From: a bacterium
Lineage (GTDB): Bacteria; Zhuqueibacterota; Zhuqueibacteria; Residuimicrobiales; Residuimicrobiaceae
Reading direction: 5' to 3'
NCBI GenBank assembly: GCA_012523655.1
Contig: JAAYTV010000190.1
Location: forward strand, 1-7,212
DNA length: 7,212 bases
The translations under genes were made by a program, and so were the position numbers. This document shows positions 1-6,090 of the stretch, piece after piece. The notes below the pieces were generated by a model. It saw only the letters and a program-made list of their open reading frames with translations. It did not search any database and was not told where the DNA came from. Each line of letters starts with the position of its first letter. Position 1 is the stretch's first letter.

Positions 1-1002
1 GACTTCGATAAAGGGGGTGATGGAGAACCCCCAGCCCAGCACCGGGCTTTCGCTGATCATCTCCTTCGCCTGCTCCCACATGCCGAGCCGCTCCTGGGCG
101 GTTTTATCGAATCCGGTCTCTGTCCGGGTCATCTCGATGCGCTCGATGACCGCCTGGGGCAACAGGGCCTGATAAAAAATGATCAATACGGCAAGGATGA
201 TTAAAAGTTTTCGCTCTTTGATCAACCCGAGAAAGAACACACTGGCCACGGCCGCCAGATACCCTCCGCGGGAGAACAAAAACATGATGCAATAATAGCT
301 AAGCCCGGCGGTAAAAAGAAAAACCGCTTTTCGTATCTTGTTGGTATCATAGAGGAAAAGTGAGACAAAAATGATCGCGTTCTGCGCCAGAAAGACCGCC
401 AGCGAATTGCCGCTCAGGGCGATACTGCCGCCGATGAACTTTTCTTTCAAAGCATCGCTGTAATGCTCGACCTCATGCTGGTTCAAAACCGTATAAAAAT
501 TTCGGTCCAGCATCAACATAGCCAGTGTGGTCATCAGGAACAGCAGTTGCAGCTGCCGCCGGCTTTTAAGGTTGTTGATCACAATGAGAAAAAGCAGGGC
601 CGGCATCCAATAGTTTTTCCACGCGACCAGCAGGGGGTTGTCGAGACTGATCGGCATTCCGTAACCGAGATAGGCGGAACCGCGTAAAAGCGCCACCAAG
701 GTCCAAAAGAGCAAAAGAAGCATGGGGAGATAGAGAGAGGTCGGTTCGAAAAAGGGCTCGCCCGGTTCCCGTTTTCTGATCACCCATTTGACGACCATGG
801 CGAGAAGCAGGAGATCGTTGATATCGGAGCCGAATGGATAGTCGTTCACATAGTCGAGCACATTCTGCAGAGGAAAGAAAAAGGCGAGAAAATACGCACC
901 GATTTCCAGACGATAGGTCAACGTAAGAATAATCGCAGCCAGGGCCGAGACATAGAGCACCGGAGTCAATAGACTGGTCAAACCCAGACCAAATTCAAAC
1001 AT
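1..1002 (-). CDS. O-antigen polymerase/ligase-like membrane protein (Wzy_C type), 3' end outside window
   Basis: An ATG at 1002-1000 opens a frame of 334 codons that reaches base 1 without a stop, so the C-terminus is missing. GAGGAG at 1013-1008, five bases upstream, supports the start. The product is strongly hydrophobic, with likely membrane segments near residues 10-30, 34-48, 62-76, 90-107, 133-145, 152-166, 200-217, 226-242, 247-260 and 264-282. The motif LFSRGGYLA (242-250), then RLGMWEQA (305-312) and SPVLGWGF (319-326), match the pattern of O-antigen ligase/polymerase proteins (Wzy_C, PF04932), where a loop with R...W and PxxGxG follows an SRG motif. Such inner-membrane proteins join lipid-linked repeat units into polymer or transfer glycan to an acceptor in the periplasm. 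Polymerase and ligase cannot be separated by sequence here; the flippase in the same locus favours polymerase. It lies 63 bases after the glycosyltransferase and is probably co-transcribed. Confidence 0.88.
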   Translation of the reverse strand, partial: MFEFGLGLTSLLTPVLYVSALAAIILTLTYRLEIGAYFLAFFFPLQNVLDYVNDYPFGSDINDLLLLAMVVKWVIRKREPGEPFFEPTSLYLPMLLLLFWTLVALLRGSAYLGYGMPISLDNPLLVAWKNYWMPALLFLIVINNLKSRRQLQLLFLMTTLAMLMLDRNFYTVLNQHEVEHYSDALKEKFIGGSIALSGNSLAVFLAQNAIIFVSLFLYDTNKIRKAVFLFTAGLSYYCIMFLFSRGGYLAAVASVFFLGLIKERKLLIILAVLIIFYQALLPQAVIERIEMTRTETGFDKTAQERLGMWEQAKEMISESPVLGWGFSITPFIEV

Positions 1003-1007
1003 ACCCG

Positions 1008-1013
1008 CTCCTC
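1008..1013 (-). promoter_or_regulatory. Ribosome binding site of the Wzy-like gene
   Basis: GAGGAG on the minus strand, five bases before the ATG at 1002. It fixes the start of the polymerase/ligase-like gene. No promoter or terminator stands out in the 63-base gap after the glycosyltransferase. Confidence 0.7.
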
Positions 1014-1065
1014 AAACGCTTGACGAACAACCGGCCGCGTGACAAGGCGCTGTAACTTTCCCGCC

Positions 1066-2264
1066 TCAGCGGCGCGACCGGATATGGCTTCTATAGAGCG
1101 TCTCCATGGATCGCACCATCTGCCTCGCGCTGAACGACTCTTGGGCGCGCTGACGGGCTGCGGTTCCCATAGCCGCGGCCAGAGACGGAGAGTGATACAA
1201 CCGAAGCACCGCGGCGGCAATCGCGTCACTGTCCGCAGGAGCAACCAGCAAGCCGGTCTTTTCAGGGATCACCGCCTCACCGTTTCCCCCGACGGACGTC
1301 GCAATGACCGGAACGCCGGCCGCCATAGCCTCGAGGACGGCATTGGAAAAACCCTCGCTGAGCGACGGCAAAATAAACACATCAAGAACGGACATCAGAT
1401 CGCCTACATCGGAGCGGAGGCCGAGAAATTGGATGCGCCCCTCCTGCCCCTCGGCACGGACCAGATCGACCAGGCTTTATAATACCCTTCGGCGCTGTCC
1501 ATACGTTTTTCAATCCCGCCGATCAGCAGCAGATGAATGTCCAGACCTTGATGAATGAGCTGAAGAATCGCCTGGATAAGATATTCGAACCCTTTGATGG
1601 GTTGGATATTGGCGACGCAGCCTGCGATAAAGGTATCGGCCGTGAGCCCCAATTGGGAACGGTGCTCTGTTTTCTTCCGCACGTCCGCCAGATCGGGGAT
1701 TTCCACGCCGTTATAAATCAGGGTAATTTTGTTTAGGGGAATTTTTTCCCGTTTCACAATCGCCTCGTGCATGGCGATCGAGTTGGTCAGAATCAGATCA
1801 ATCCATTTCCCAGTGCAACGCCGCAGGAGCCGGTGGATCCTGGTCGTTTCATTAAAGCCCATGTCCCGCCGGCTGGAGATGACCACCGGATCGTTCCACA
1901 GCCGCTTGCACAGAGCGCCCAGAATATCGGAACCGAAATGAATCGTCTGCACAATCCGGATATTTCTTTCGTTGATCAGACGGCGCAGACGAAATGCCCT
2001 ACTAAGCGCGGAAGGGCTGAAAATGCTGTGCAGGCAGAGCGGCAACACTTCGACCCCCTCTTCGCGCAGCAGTTGTATCATGTCGCTCTCGGGCGGTTGC
2101 AAAGGACAGACCACTGGATGGAACCTCTCTGCATCCAAATGCATCAGCAGCCGGTAAAGATTGAGTTCCGTGCCTCCTCGCTGATCCAGCGTATCAATCA
2201 AGTACAGAATGCCAATTTTTTTATCTCGCATGCACCCACTCATTGAAAAGACATCACTTTCCAT
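1066..2264 (-). CDS. GT4-family glycosyltransferase, interrupted by a -1 frameshift near 1473
   Basis: This is a group 1 glycosyltransferase of the GT-B fold, which transfers a sugar from a nucleotide sugar to a lipid-linked glycan at the cytoplasmic face. The first part (2264 to about 1473, 264 residues) holds the N-terminal half: a beta strand then the RGGTELNL loop (residues 29-36), SSRRDMGF (130-137), the hinge-like IYNGVEIP (183-190), and NIQPIKGFEYLIQA (219-232). The second part, in another frame down to TGA at 1068-1066, holds VFILPSLSEGFSNAVLEAM, which contains the GT4 E-x7-E signature (E304 and E312 if the frame is restored), then GVPVIAT and GLLV. Adding one base near 1471-1476 joins the halves into 399 residues, a normal GT4 length, with no other lesion. 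As written the frame ends at 1404, giving 286 residues without the E-x7-E half. The start at 2264 is preferred over internal ATGs at 2243 and 2231 because GGGAGG lies six bases upstream. The sugar is unknown. Confidence 0.87.
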
Positions 2265-2270
2265 GCTGGT

Positions 2271-2276
2271 CCTCCC
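2271..2276 (-). promoter_or_regulatory. Ribosome binding site of the glycosyltransferase gene
   Basis: GGGAGG on the minus strand, six bases before the ATG at 2264. It selects this start over the two downstream in-frame ATGs (2243 and 2231), which have no comparable site. Confidence 0.75.
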
Positions 2277-2283
2277 GACTGAT

Positions 2284-2301
2284 GCCTGTAGACAAACAGG
2301 C
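2284..2301 (-). other. Perfect 6-bp hairpin in the flippase-glycosyltransferase gap
   Basis: GCCTGT (2284-2289) and ACAGGC (2296-2301) are exact inverted repeats around a six-base loop. The element sits just upstream of the glycosyltransferase ribosome binding site, in the 127-base gap after the flippase stop. On the minus strand no T run follows, so it is not a standard intrinsic terminator. It may be chance or a weak mRNA structure. I see nothing else in this gap. Confidence 0.25.
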
Positions 2302-2391
2302 CAAAAGGCGCGGTCGAATCGCCCTGTTCACGACCGTGCGAGCGCTGCCGGACTGAGGACCGCTCCACGTCCGCCGTTCGCTCGAAAACCG

Positions 2392-3886
2392 TCAGCGCAA
2401 GGAGGAACGTAAAAGCCTCTTACCGTGAGCCAACCCTGTCACGACCATGCGGCGCACTTCTCCATGGAGCAGCAGCACTGTGCCGGCAAATGCCAGTCCG
2501 AGGATCGCCATCTTGAACACGACGCCGAGGAAATGACCGGCATCGGGTAGCAGGGCGGCGACCCCATACAAAACGAGGGAAGCGGCCAGACCCACCGCAA
2601 GCGTTTTGCCATGGATGGTGATCTTTAGATAGTGCCTGGAACGATAGCTCAGATAAGCGGCGAGCAAAAAACAAGTCAACAACGCAGCGTAGCACGACCC
2701 CCAAATTCCCCACCAGCGGACAAAAACAAGGTTGAGCGCGACATCCAACAACACGCAGACGAGCACGGTAAAACTGATGATCTGCGTCTTTTTCGCGATA
2801 TAGAGACCCGAGGCATAGATGGGCAGCAGCGCCCAGAGTAGGGTTGCGGCCACGATCACGCCGAGCAGATCGCCGGCCGAGGCATACTTTTCCGAGGCCA
2901 GCACCACGATCAACTCCCTGCCCAACAGAGCCATGAGAAGAAAAATTGGGATCAGCACCAGCAGACTGATGTTGGCCACGGCGGAAACAAACCGGCTGGT
3001 CGCCTCCCGCCCTTTTTCATGCCAGATCTCGATATAGATTGGTGTGAGCGCGTACATCAGCGGAAAAAGGATCAAATCTTTCATATAATGCCCCATGTTC
3101 GATGCGACGCTGAAAACCGCCACCGCCTCGGAACCGAGCATGAACTGGATGATGTACCGGTCCACGGATTTGAGCAAAAGATACCCCAGTTCAAATCCGA
3201 TCAGCGGAAAGCCGAAACGCAAACAGGACTTGAAAAAAGAAGCGGAAAAGGACGCAAGCGAAACCCGACTCTGCGAGAGAAAAATCCCGACCAGCACCAC
3301 CATGATGACGGTCTCGGCAGCCAGAATGCTCGTGTAGTAGACTTTGATTGTGCCGGCGATCAGGAGAATCGCAGAAAGGCTGACGGCCAGAATGGTGAAC
3401 CGGCTGGCGACCATGGCGATGTTGTAAGAAATGGTCCTTTGCGATGCCCGATAGAAATTGAGCAAACGGGCGTAGAGAGTGCCGGTCACAATCAAACCGG
3501 CCAAGAGATAGTGAAAGCCCGGCAAGTCCTGATCGAACAGCCACACGAAAAGCGGTTTGCCGAACAGGACCACCAGCAGAGCGGTGAACAGGGCAAAGGC
3601 CACGGTTCCGAAAAAAAAAGGTCGAATAATAGGTCGACTGCGCGGCCGGATTTTCCGGATGGTTGTACTCGCCATAAAACCGAACCGTTGATTCGGCAAG
3701 CCCTGCCCGGGAAAAGGCGAGAAAGATCCACAGCGTGACTGAGAAAACGCTCATCACACCGTAATCGTTCTGCGTCAACGCCCGAGTTAATATCGGAAAA
3801 GAGACGAAACTCGCGGAAAACGCCAGCAGTTCTCCCACGGCATAGTTGGAAGAATGACGGAGAAATTTTTGAAGGTGAACGTCCAT
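2392..3886 (-). CDS. Wzx-like polysaccharide flippase, interrupted by a +1 frameshift at a T9 run
   Basis: This is an inner-membrane lipid-linked oligosaccharide flippase of the polysaccharide transporter (Wzx/MVF) group. The N-terminal part (3886 to 3620, 89 residues) has the typical opening: a helix with SSNYAVGELLAFSASFVSFP, then ILTRALTQNDYGVMSVF, the family pattern of a first membrane helix followed by a short loop with R/L and D/E-YG. After nine T (minus strand, 3619-3611) this frame runs into unrelated sequence and stops at 3191. The downstream frame continues cleanly from FFFGTVAF to TGA at 2394-2392, with about ten more membrane segments, KSVDRYIIQF, and LTPIYIEIW. Removing one T gives a continuous 497-residue protein, normal for the family. 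The start at 3886 lies seven bases after the stop of the acyltransferase; its ribosome binding site is weak, so translational coupling is likely. The alternative ATG at 3699 in the downstream frame would encode an unrelated basic leader and is not believed to be the true start. Confidence 0.88.
3611..3619 (-). repeat. Homopolymer T9 (A9 on the plus strand) at the flippase frameshift
   Basis: Nine identical bases mark the exact point where the upstream flippase frame and the downstream flippase frame meet. With eight T the codons read Thr-Phe-Phe-Phe-Gly and the whole gene is open; with nine the protein terminates early. I noticed no longer single-base run in the window. Confidence 0.9.
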
Positions 3887-3893
3887 TCAGCGT

Positions 3894-4565
3894 TCATTCC
3901 GCTATAGGGTCAGAAGGGCGGCTAACTGTTTGATGATGGCGAGTCCCGTCATCATGGCTCGAATCGGTTCCCCAAAACAGCTTTACCAGGTGACGGCGCA
4001 GCCGCTCTCGGTTTTCCCTGTAATGACGCGAGGTGAACCAGTCCGCGCCGGGCTCAATCTCCATATCCGGAGGCTGTTGCACTTTCCAGATTTCTCGGGC
4101 TTTTTCCTTGAACTTGTCGGTGCTGCCGATCACGCGGGCCGGAACGCCCATGGCGATGCTGTTGGCGGGGATATCGCTCACGACCACCGAACCGGCGCCG
4201 ATGATGGTGTTGGCGCCGATGTGAATGTTGGGCAGCAGAATCACATTCTGGCTGATGACGCAATTATCGTCGATGACGATAGGTCCGAAGAGCTGTATAT
4301 TGGGATCTTGATCGCGGCAGACCCAAACCGCTCCGTTGTGGTTGATGAACTGAACATGGTTTGCGATCGTGACGTGATTGCCGATCTTGACCAGATAGGG
4401 CTCCTGTCCGAGGTTGTCCGGAATGATCGAACACCCTTCTCCGATCTGCGCACCCAACTTGCGGAAAAACTCGGCTTTGTTGAACCGGTCATAGGAGGCG
4501 ATCGCTCTGAGATAGCGCATGCGCCGGTATTTATCCCGCAACCGCTGCCAGTATCCGGAATCCAT
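3894..4565 (-). CDS. Left-handed beta-helix (hexapeptide) O-acyltransferase
   Basis: A 223-residue protein of the hexapeptide-repeat acyltransferase superfamily (WbbJ/maltose-transacetylase-like), which usually moves an acetyl group from acetyl-CoA to a sugar hydroxyl as a cytoplasmic trimer. Residues 38-146 show the repeats: LGAQIGEGCSII, VKIGNHVTIANHVQFIN, PIVIDDNCVISQNVIL, then IHIGANTIIGAGSVVVSDIP and SIAMGVPARVIG, the usual end of the helix domain with GxPA. His75 in FINHNG is the probable catalytic base, and WVCRD follows as in close relatives. Residues 147-223 form a charged, mostly helical tail; the last 25 are low in hydrophobic residues and may be poorly conserved. The ATG at 4565 follows directly on the stop of the SGNH gene (4568-4566), and GGAG at 4578-4575 lies inside that gene, so the two are almost certainly translated together. 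Its likely role is decoration of the repeat unit. The exact acceptor sugar cannot be told. Confidence 0.9.
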   Translation of the reverse strand: MDSGYWQRLRDKYRRMRYLRAIASYDRFNKAEFFRKLGAQIGEGCSIIPDNLGQEPYLVKIGNHVTIANHVQFINHNGAVWVCRDQDPNIQLFGPIVIDDNCVISQNVILLPNIHIGANTIIGAGSVVVSDIPANSIAMGVPARVIGSTDKFKEKAREIWKVQQPPDMEIEPGADWFTSRHYRENRERLRRHLVKLFWGTDSSHDDGTRHHQTVSRPSDPIAE

Positions 4566-5276
4566 TTACAGGTTCTCCGCTGCCAAAAGCTGGTGCAATG
4601 AATGGGTCATTCTCTCATACCCTGCGAGATTGGGGTGCACCCCATCGTCCGTGTACGCGGGCTGCAAAAAGCCCTTTGCGTCGCTCAGCGGGCCAGCCAA
4701 ATCAAGGAGGATCAGTTGATTCTCCGCCGCATACTCGCCAAGCCACCGGTTGAAGGCATGAATGGTCTGATTGATCTTCTTTTGGGCGTCATAGCGTTCG
4801 GTGACCGGAATCACGGTGGCCACCACGGTCTGAATGCCGTTGGCGCGGGCCAGCGCGGTCATCATCTTGACGTTGTCCCGGCTGATGGAAAAGGGCACCT
4901 GATGAGCAAAGTTCATCTCGCAGAGCTTGATGACCACCATTTTCGGATGCAGGTCGATGACATCGTGTTGAAAGCGCAACAGCAGTTGGCTGGCGAATTG
5001 CCCGTCGATTCCCTTGTTGATGATCCGGAATCCGGGCAGATGCCGGGCTGGATCCCAGTGGGCGGTGATCGAAGCGCCGAGCAGGACTACATCCACGCCT
5101 CCTGCCGGCTGGTCCGCCGATTGCGGCCGGGCATGAAATTCCGACGTCCATTCATGAGACTGTGCCCAAGCCAGGATCATCTTTTTGCGATAATCATACG
5201 CCTTGTAGAGAGCGAACAGGCCGACCAGATTTCCCAACAGGGATAGGATCAAGAGATACGGCAATGTTTTTAACAT
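4566..5276 (-). CDS. Membrane-anchored SGNH/GDSL-family hydrolase
   Basis: A 236-residue protein with one N-terminal hydrophobic segment (residues 5-24) followed by YKAYDYRKK, which fits a signal anchor or uncleaved signal. Most of the chain would then face the periplasm. SGNH blocks can be read in order: VVLLGASITAHW (63-74) with Ser69 as nucleophile in GAS rather than GDS; NKGIDGQ (87-93) giving the block II Gly; KLCEMNF (117-123) with Asn122 at the block III position; and YTDDGVHPNLAGYERM (208-223) with Asp211 and His214 completing the triad. Enzymes of this family remove or transfer acyl groups on sugars or lipids; beside an acyltransferase, a carbohydrate acetylesterase or acetyl-transfer role is the reasonable inference, not shown. 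AGGAAG at 5290-5285, eight bases upstream, supports the ATG at 5276. Length and motifs look intact. Confidence 0.88.
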   Translation of the reverse strand: MLKTLPYLLILSLLGNLVGLFALYKAYDYRKKMILAWAQSHEWTSEFHARPQSADQPAGGVDVVLLGASITAHWDPARHLPGFRIINKGIDGQFASQLLLRFQHDVIDLHPKMVVIKLCEMNFAHQVPFSISRDNVKMMTALARANGIQTVVATVIPVTERYDAQKKINQTIHAFNRWLGEYAAENQLILLDLAGPLSDAKGFLQPAYTDDGVHPNLAGYERMTHSLHQLLAAENL

Positions 5277-5284
5277 GTCTTTAT

Positions 5285-5290
5285 CTTCCT
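5285..5290 (-). promoter_or_regulatory. Ribosome binding site of the SGNH hydrolase gene
   Basis: AGGAAG on the minus strand, eight bases before the ATG at 5276. It supports independent initiation of this gene after the long upstream gap. Confidence 0.6.
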
Positions 5291-5328
5291 TTCAGGCCTG
5301 GGGCAAGCGATGGACGTATTTGTAAGAG

Positions 5329-5350
5329 CACCACCGCTACAGCGGTAGTG
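5329..5350 (-). other. Intergenic hairpin upstream of the SGNH gene
   Basis: On the minus strand, bases 5350-5342 pair with 5337-5329 around the loop TGTA: nine pairs, one of them a G-U wobble, the rest Watson-Crick and mostly GC. The sequence after it (CTCTTACAAA) has no real T run, so it is not a standard intrinsic terminator. It lies about 50 bases before the SGNH start and could stabilise or block processing of the mRNA, or be the inverted repeat of a protein binding site. Confidence 0.4.
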
Positions 5351-5451
5351 TCCGTCATCCACTGAACGCAGGCAGCGCCTATCTTTAACCGCCCCCCTCT
5401 TTGATTCCTCTGAGGGAAAAAACGAGCCGGTGGAGGCGCAGGACCATTCAC

Positions 5452-5457
5452 AGTATA
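5452..5457 (-). promoter_or_regulatory. Candidate -10 box upstream of the SGNH gene
   Basis: TATACT on the minus strand lies in a locally AT-rich stretch just after the stop of the Cys-rich protein gene, about 175 bases before the SGNH start. I cannot see a convincing -35 element at the right distance, so this is a weak candidate for an internal promoter. Confidence 0.2.
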
Positions 5458-5490
5458 AACAAATAAAAATCGCCGGCGGCTAGCGGTGAT
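5458..5490 (-). terminator. Possible weak intrinsic terminator after the Cys-rich protein gene
   Basis: On the minus strand ATCACCG (5490-5484) can pair with CGGCGAT (5475-5469), six pairs and one A-C mismatch around an eight-base loop that contains the stop codon. It is followed by a T-rich tract, TTTTATTTGTTT (5468-5457). The form is that of an intrinsic terminator, but the stem is short and imperfect and overlaps the coding end, so partial termination at most is likely. Confidence 0.3.
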
Positions 5491-6043
5491 CTTGCACTCG
5501 CTCCAACCAGACCTCCTTCCACCAAAGAAGGCAATGCCGGTCACAGCCATCCCAGTCGCAGCCGAGCCCGCCTCGCCCATCGCAAACGACATCATCCAAC
5601 AGCACGGTGTTTTTTACTTTGAACATTCTCCAGGTGCCTTCGTTGAACGCCTTTTCAAGTCTTTTCAGCACCATGTACTCGCCGCCGCAATATTTTTTCT
5701 GTGCAGGCGTAAACGCGAGGCCTTCGAATTTTCCGCTTTGGTCAAGCGTTTGCTGAATCTCGTCGACCGTCTTGACCCTGACTTTTTCGCCGGGCTGAAG
5801 ATCAAGCGGTGAGAACAGAGACGCCGGGTTGAGTTTCTGGGCCGCCGGCGACGGTTTGCTGCACGACTGTCTAAATCCATCTCTCAGGCCGACATACACG
5901 TTATGTAGAAAAACCACCCGCGCCAATGAACGCCGAATCCGCTGAACTCCTCTAAAAACGGAATTGACCCACAGCCGCGGCGCCCTTTGCCAGAAACCTA
6001 TTTTTTCGGCGCTCTCCAGCGATTTCAGTTGACAAGGATCCAT
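5480..6043 (-). CDS. Small Cys-rich protein of unknown function, polysaccharide-locus type
   Basis: A 187-residue protein with no signal peptide or membrane segment that I can see. The N-terminal third is basic. The C-terminal part (from about residue 84) looks like the conserved domain: GEKVRVKTVDEIQQTLD (85-101), GLAFTPAQKKYCGGEY (108-123), KRLEKAF, KNTVLLDDVVCDG (144-156) and CDWDGCDRHCLLWWKEVWLERV (162-183; Cys162, Cys167, Cys171). With Cys119 and Cys154 this gives five cysteines that could bind metal. From memory, similar short proteins with a C...CDR.C..(W/F)W(K/R)E.WL ending occur as hypothetical proteins in exopolysaccharide loci; I know no proven function. The frame extends up to a GTG at 6112 that overlaps the preceding gene, and there is another ATG at 6070. 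AAGGAG eight bases before the ATG at 6043 makes 6043 much the best start and leaves 47 bases after the FemAB-like gene. Confidence 0.8.
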   Translation of the reverse strand: MDPCQLKSLESAEKIGFWQRAPRLWVNSVFRGVQRIRRSLARVVFLHNVYVGLRDGFRQSCSKPSPAAQKLNPASLFSPLDLQPGEKVRVKTVDEIQQTLDQSGKFEGLAFTPAQKKYCGGEYMVLKRLEKAFNEGTWRMFKVKNTVLLDDVVCDGRGGLGCDWDGCDRHCLLWWKEVWLERVQDHR

Positions 6044-6051
6044 CTGCTGCT

Positions 6052-6057
6052 CTCCTT
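6052..6057 (-). promoter_or_regulatory. Ribosome binding site that decides the start of the Cys-rich protein
   Basis: AAGGAG on the minus strand, eight bases before the ATG at 6043. The upstream in-frame candidates, GTG at 6112 and ATG at 6070, have no such site, and the GTG overlaps the end of the FemAB-like gene. Confidence 0.75.
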
Positions 6058-6090
6058 CTGCGTCCGGCATGACCGCGGGACTGAAACGGC

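Noticed and set aside
1039..1482. A 147-codon plus-strand frame opposite the glycosyltransferase
   Set aside because: It is antisense to the E-x7-E half of the GT4 enzyme and has no independent support.
3619..3699. Independent translation of the flippase C-terminal part from the ATG at 3699
   Set aside because: The first 27 residues of that frame are a basic, Pro/Arg-rich stretch antagonistic to the family pattern, while the other frame supplies the expected first helices over the same DNA.
3019..3738. A 239-codon open frame on the plus strand opposite the flippase
   Set aside because: Translation is rich in Gln, Arg, Glu and His without fold-like pattern, typical of the reverse of a hydrophobic membrane protein gene.
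3930..3956. A small inverted repeat TGATGA...TCATCA inside the end of the acyltransferase gene
   Set aside because: Six pairs with a twelve-base loop within coding sequence; no sign of a function.
3930..4601. A 223-codon open frame on the plus strand opposite the LbH acyltransferase
   Set aside because: It mirrors the acyltransferase, which has clear hexapeptide repeats, and its own translation shows no domain or good ribosome binding site. Long antisense frames are expected opposite genes with this codon use.
4602..5246. A 214-codon open frame on the plus strand opposite the SGNH hydrolase
   Set aside because: The minus-strand frame carries all SGNH blocks in order; the plus-strand frame has no recognisable motif.
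5394..5421. An inverted repeat CCCTC...GAGGG in the gap before the SGNH gene
   Set aside because: Only five pairs around a twelve-base loop, and no T run after it on the minus strand, so chance is the simplest reading.
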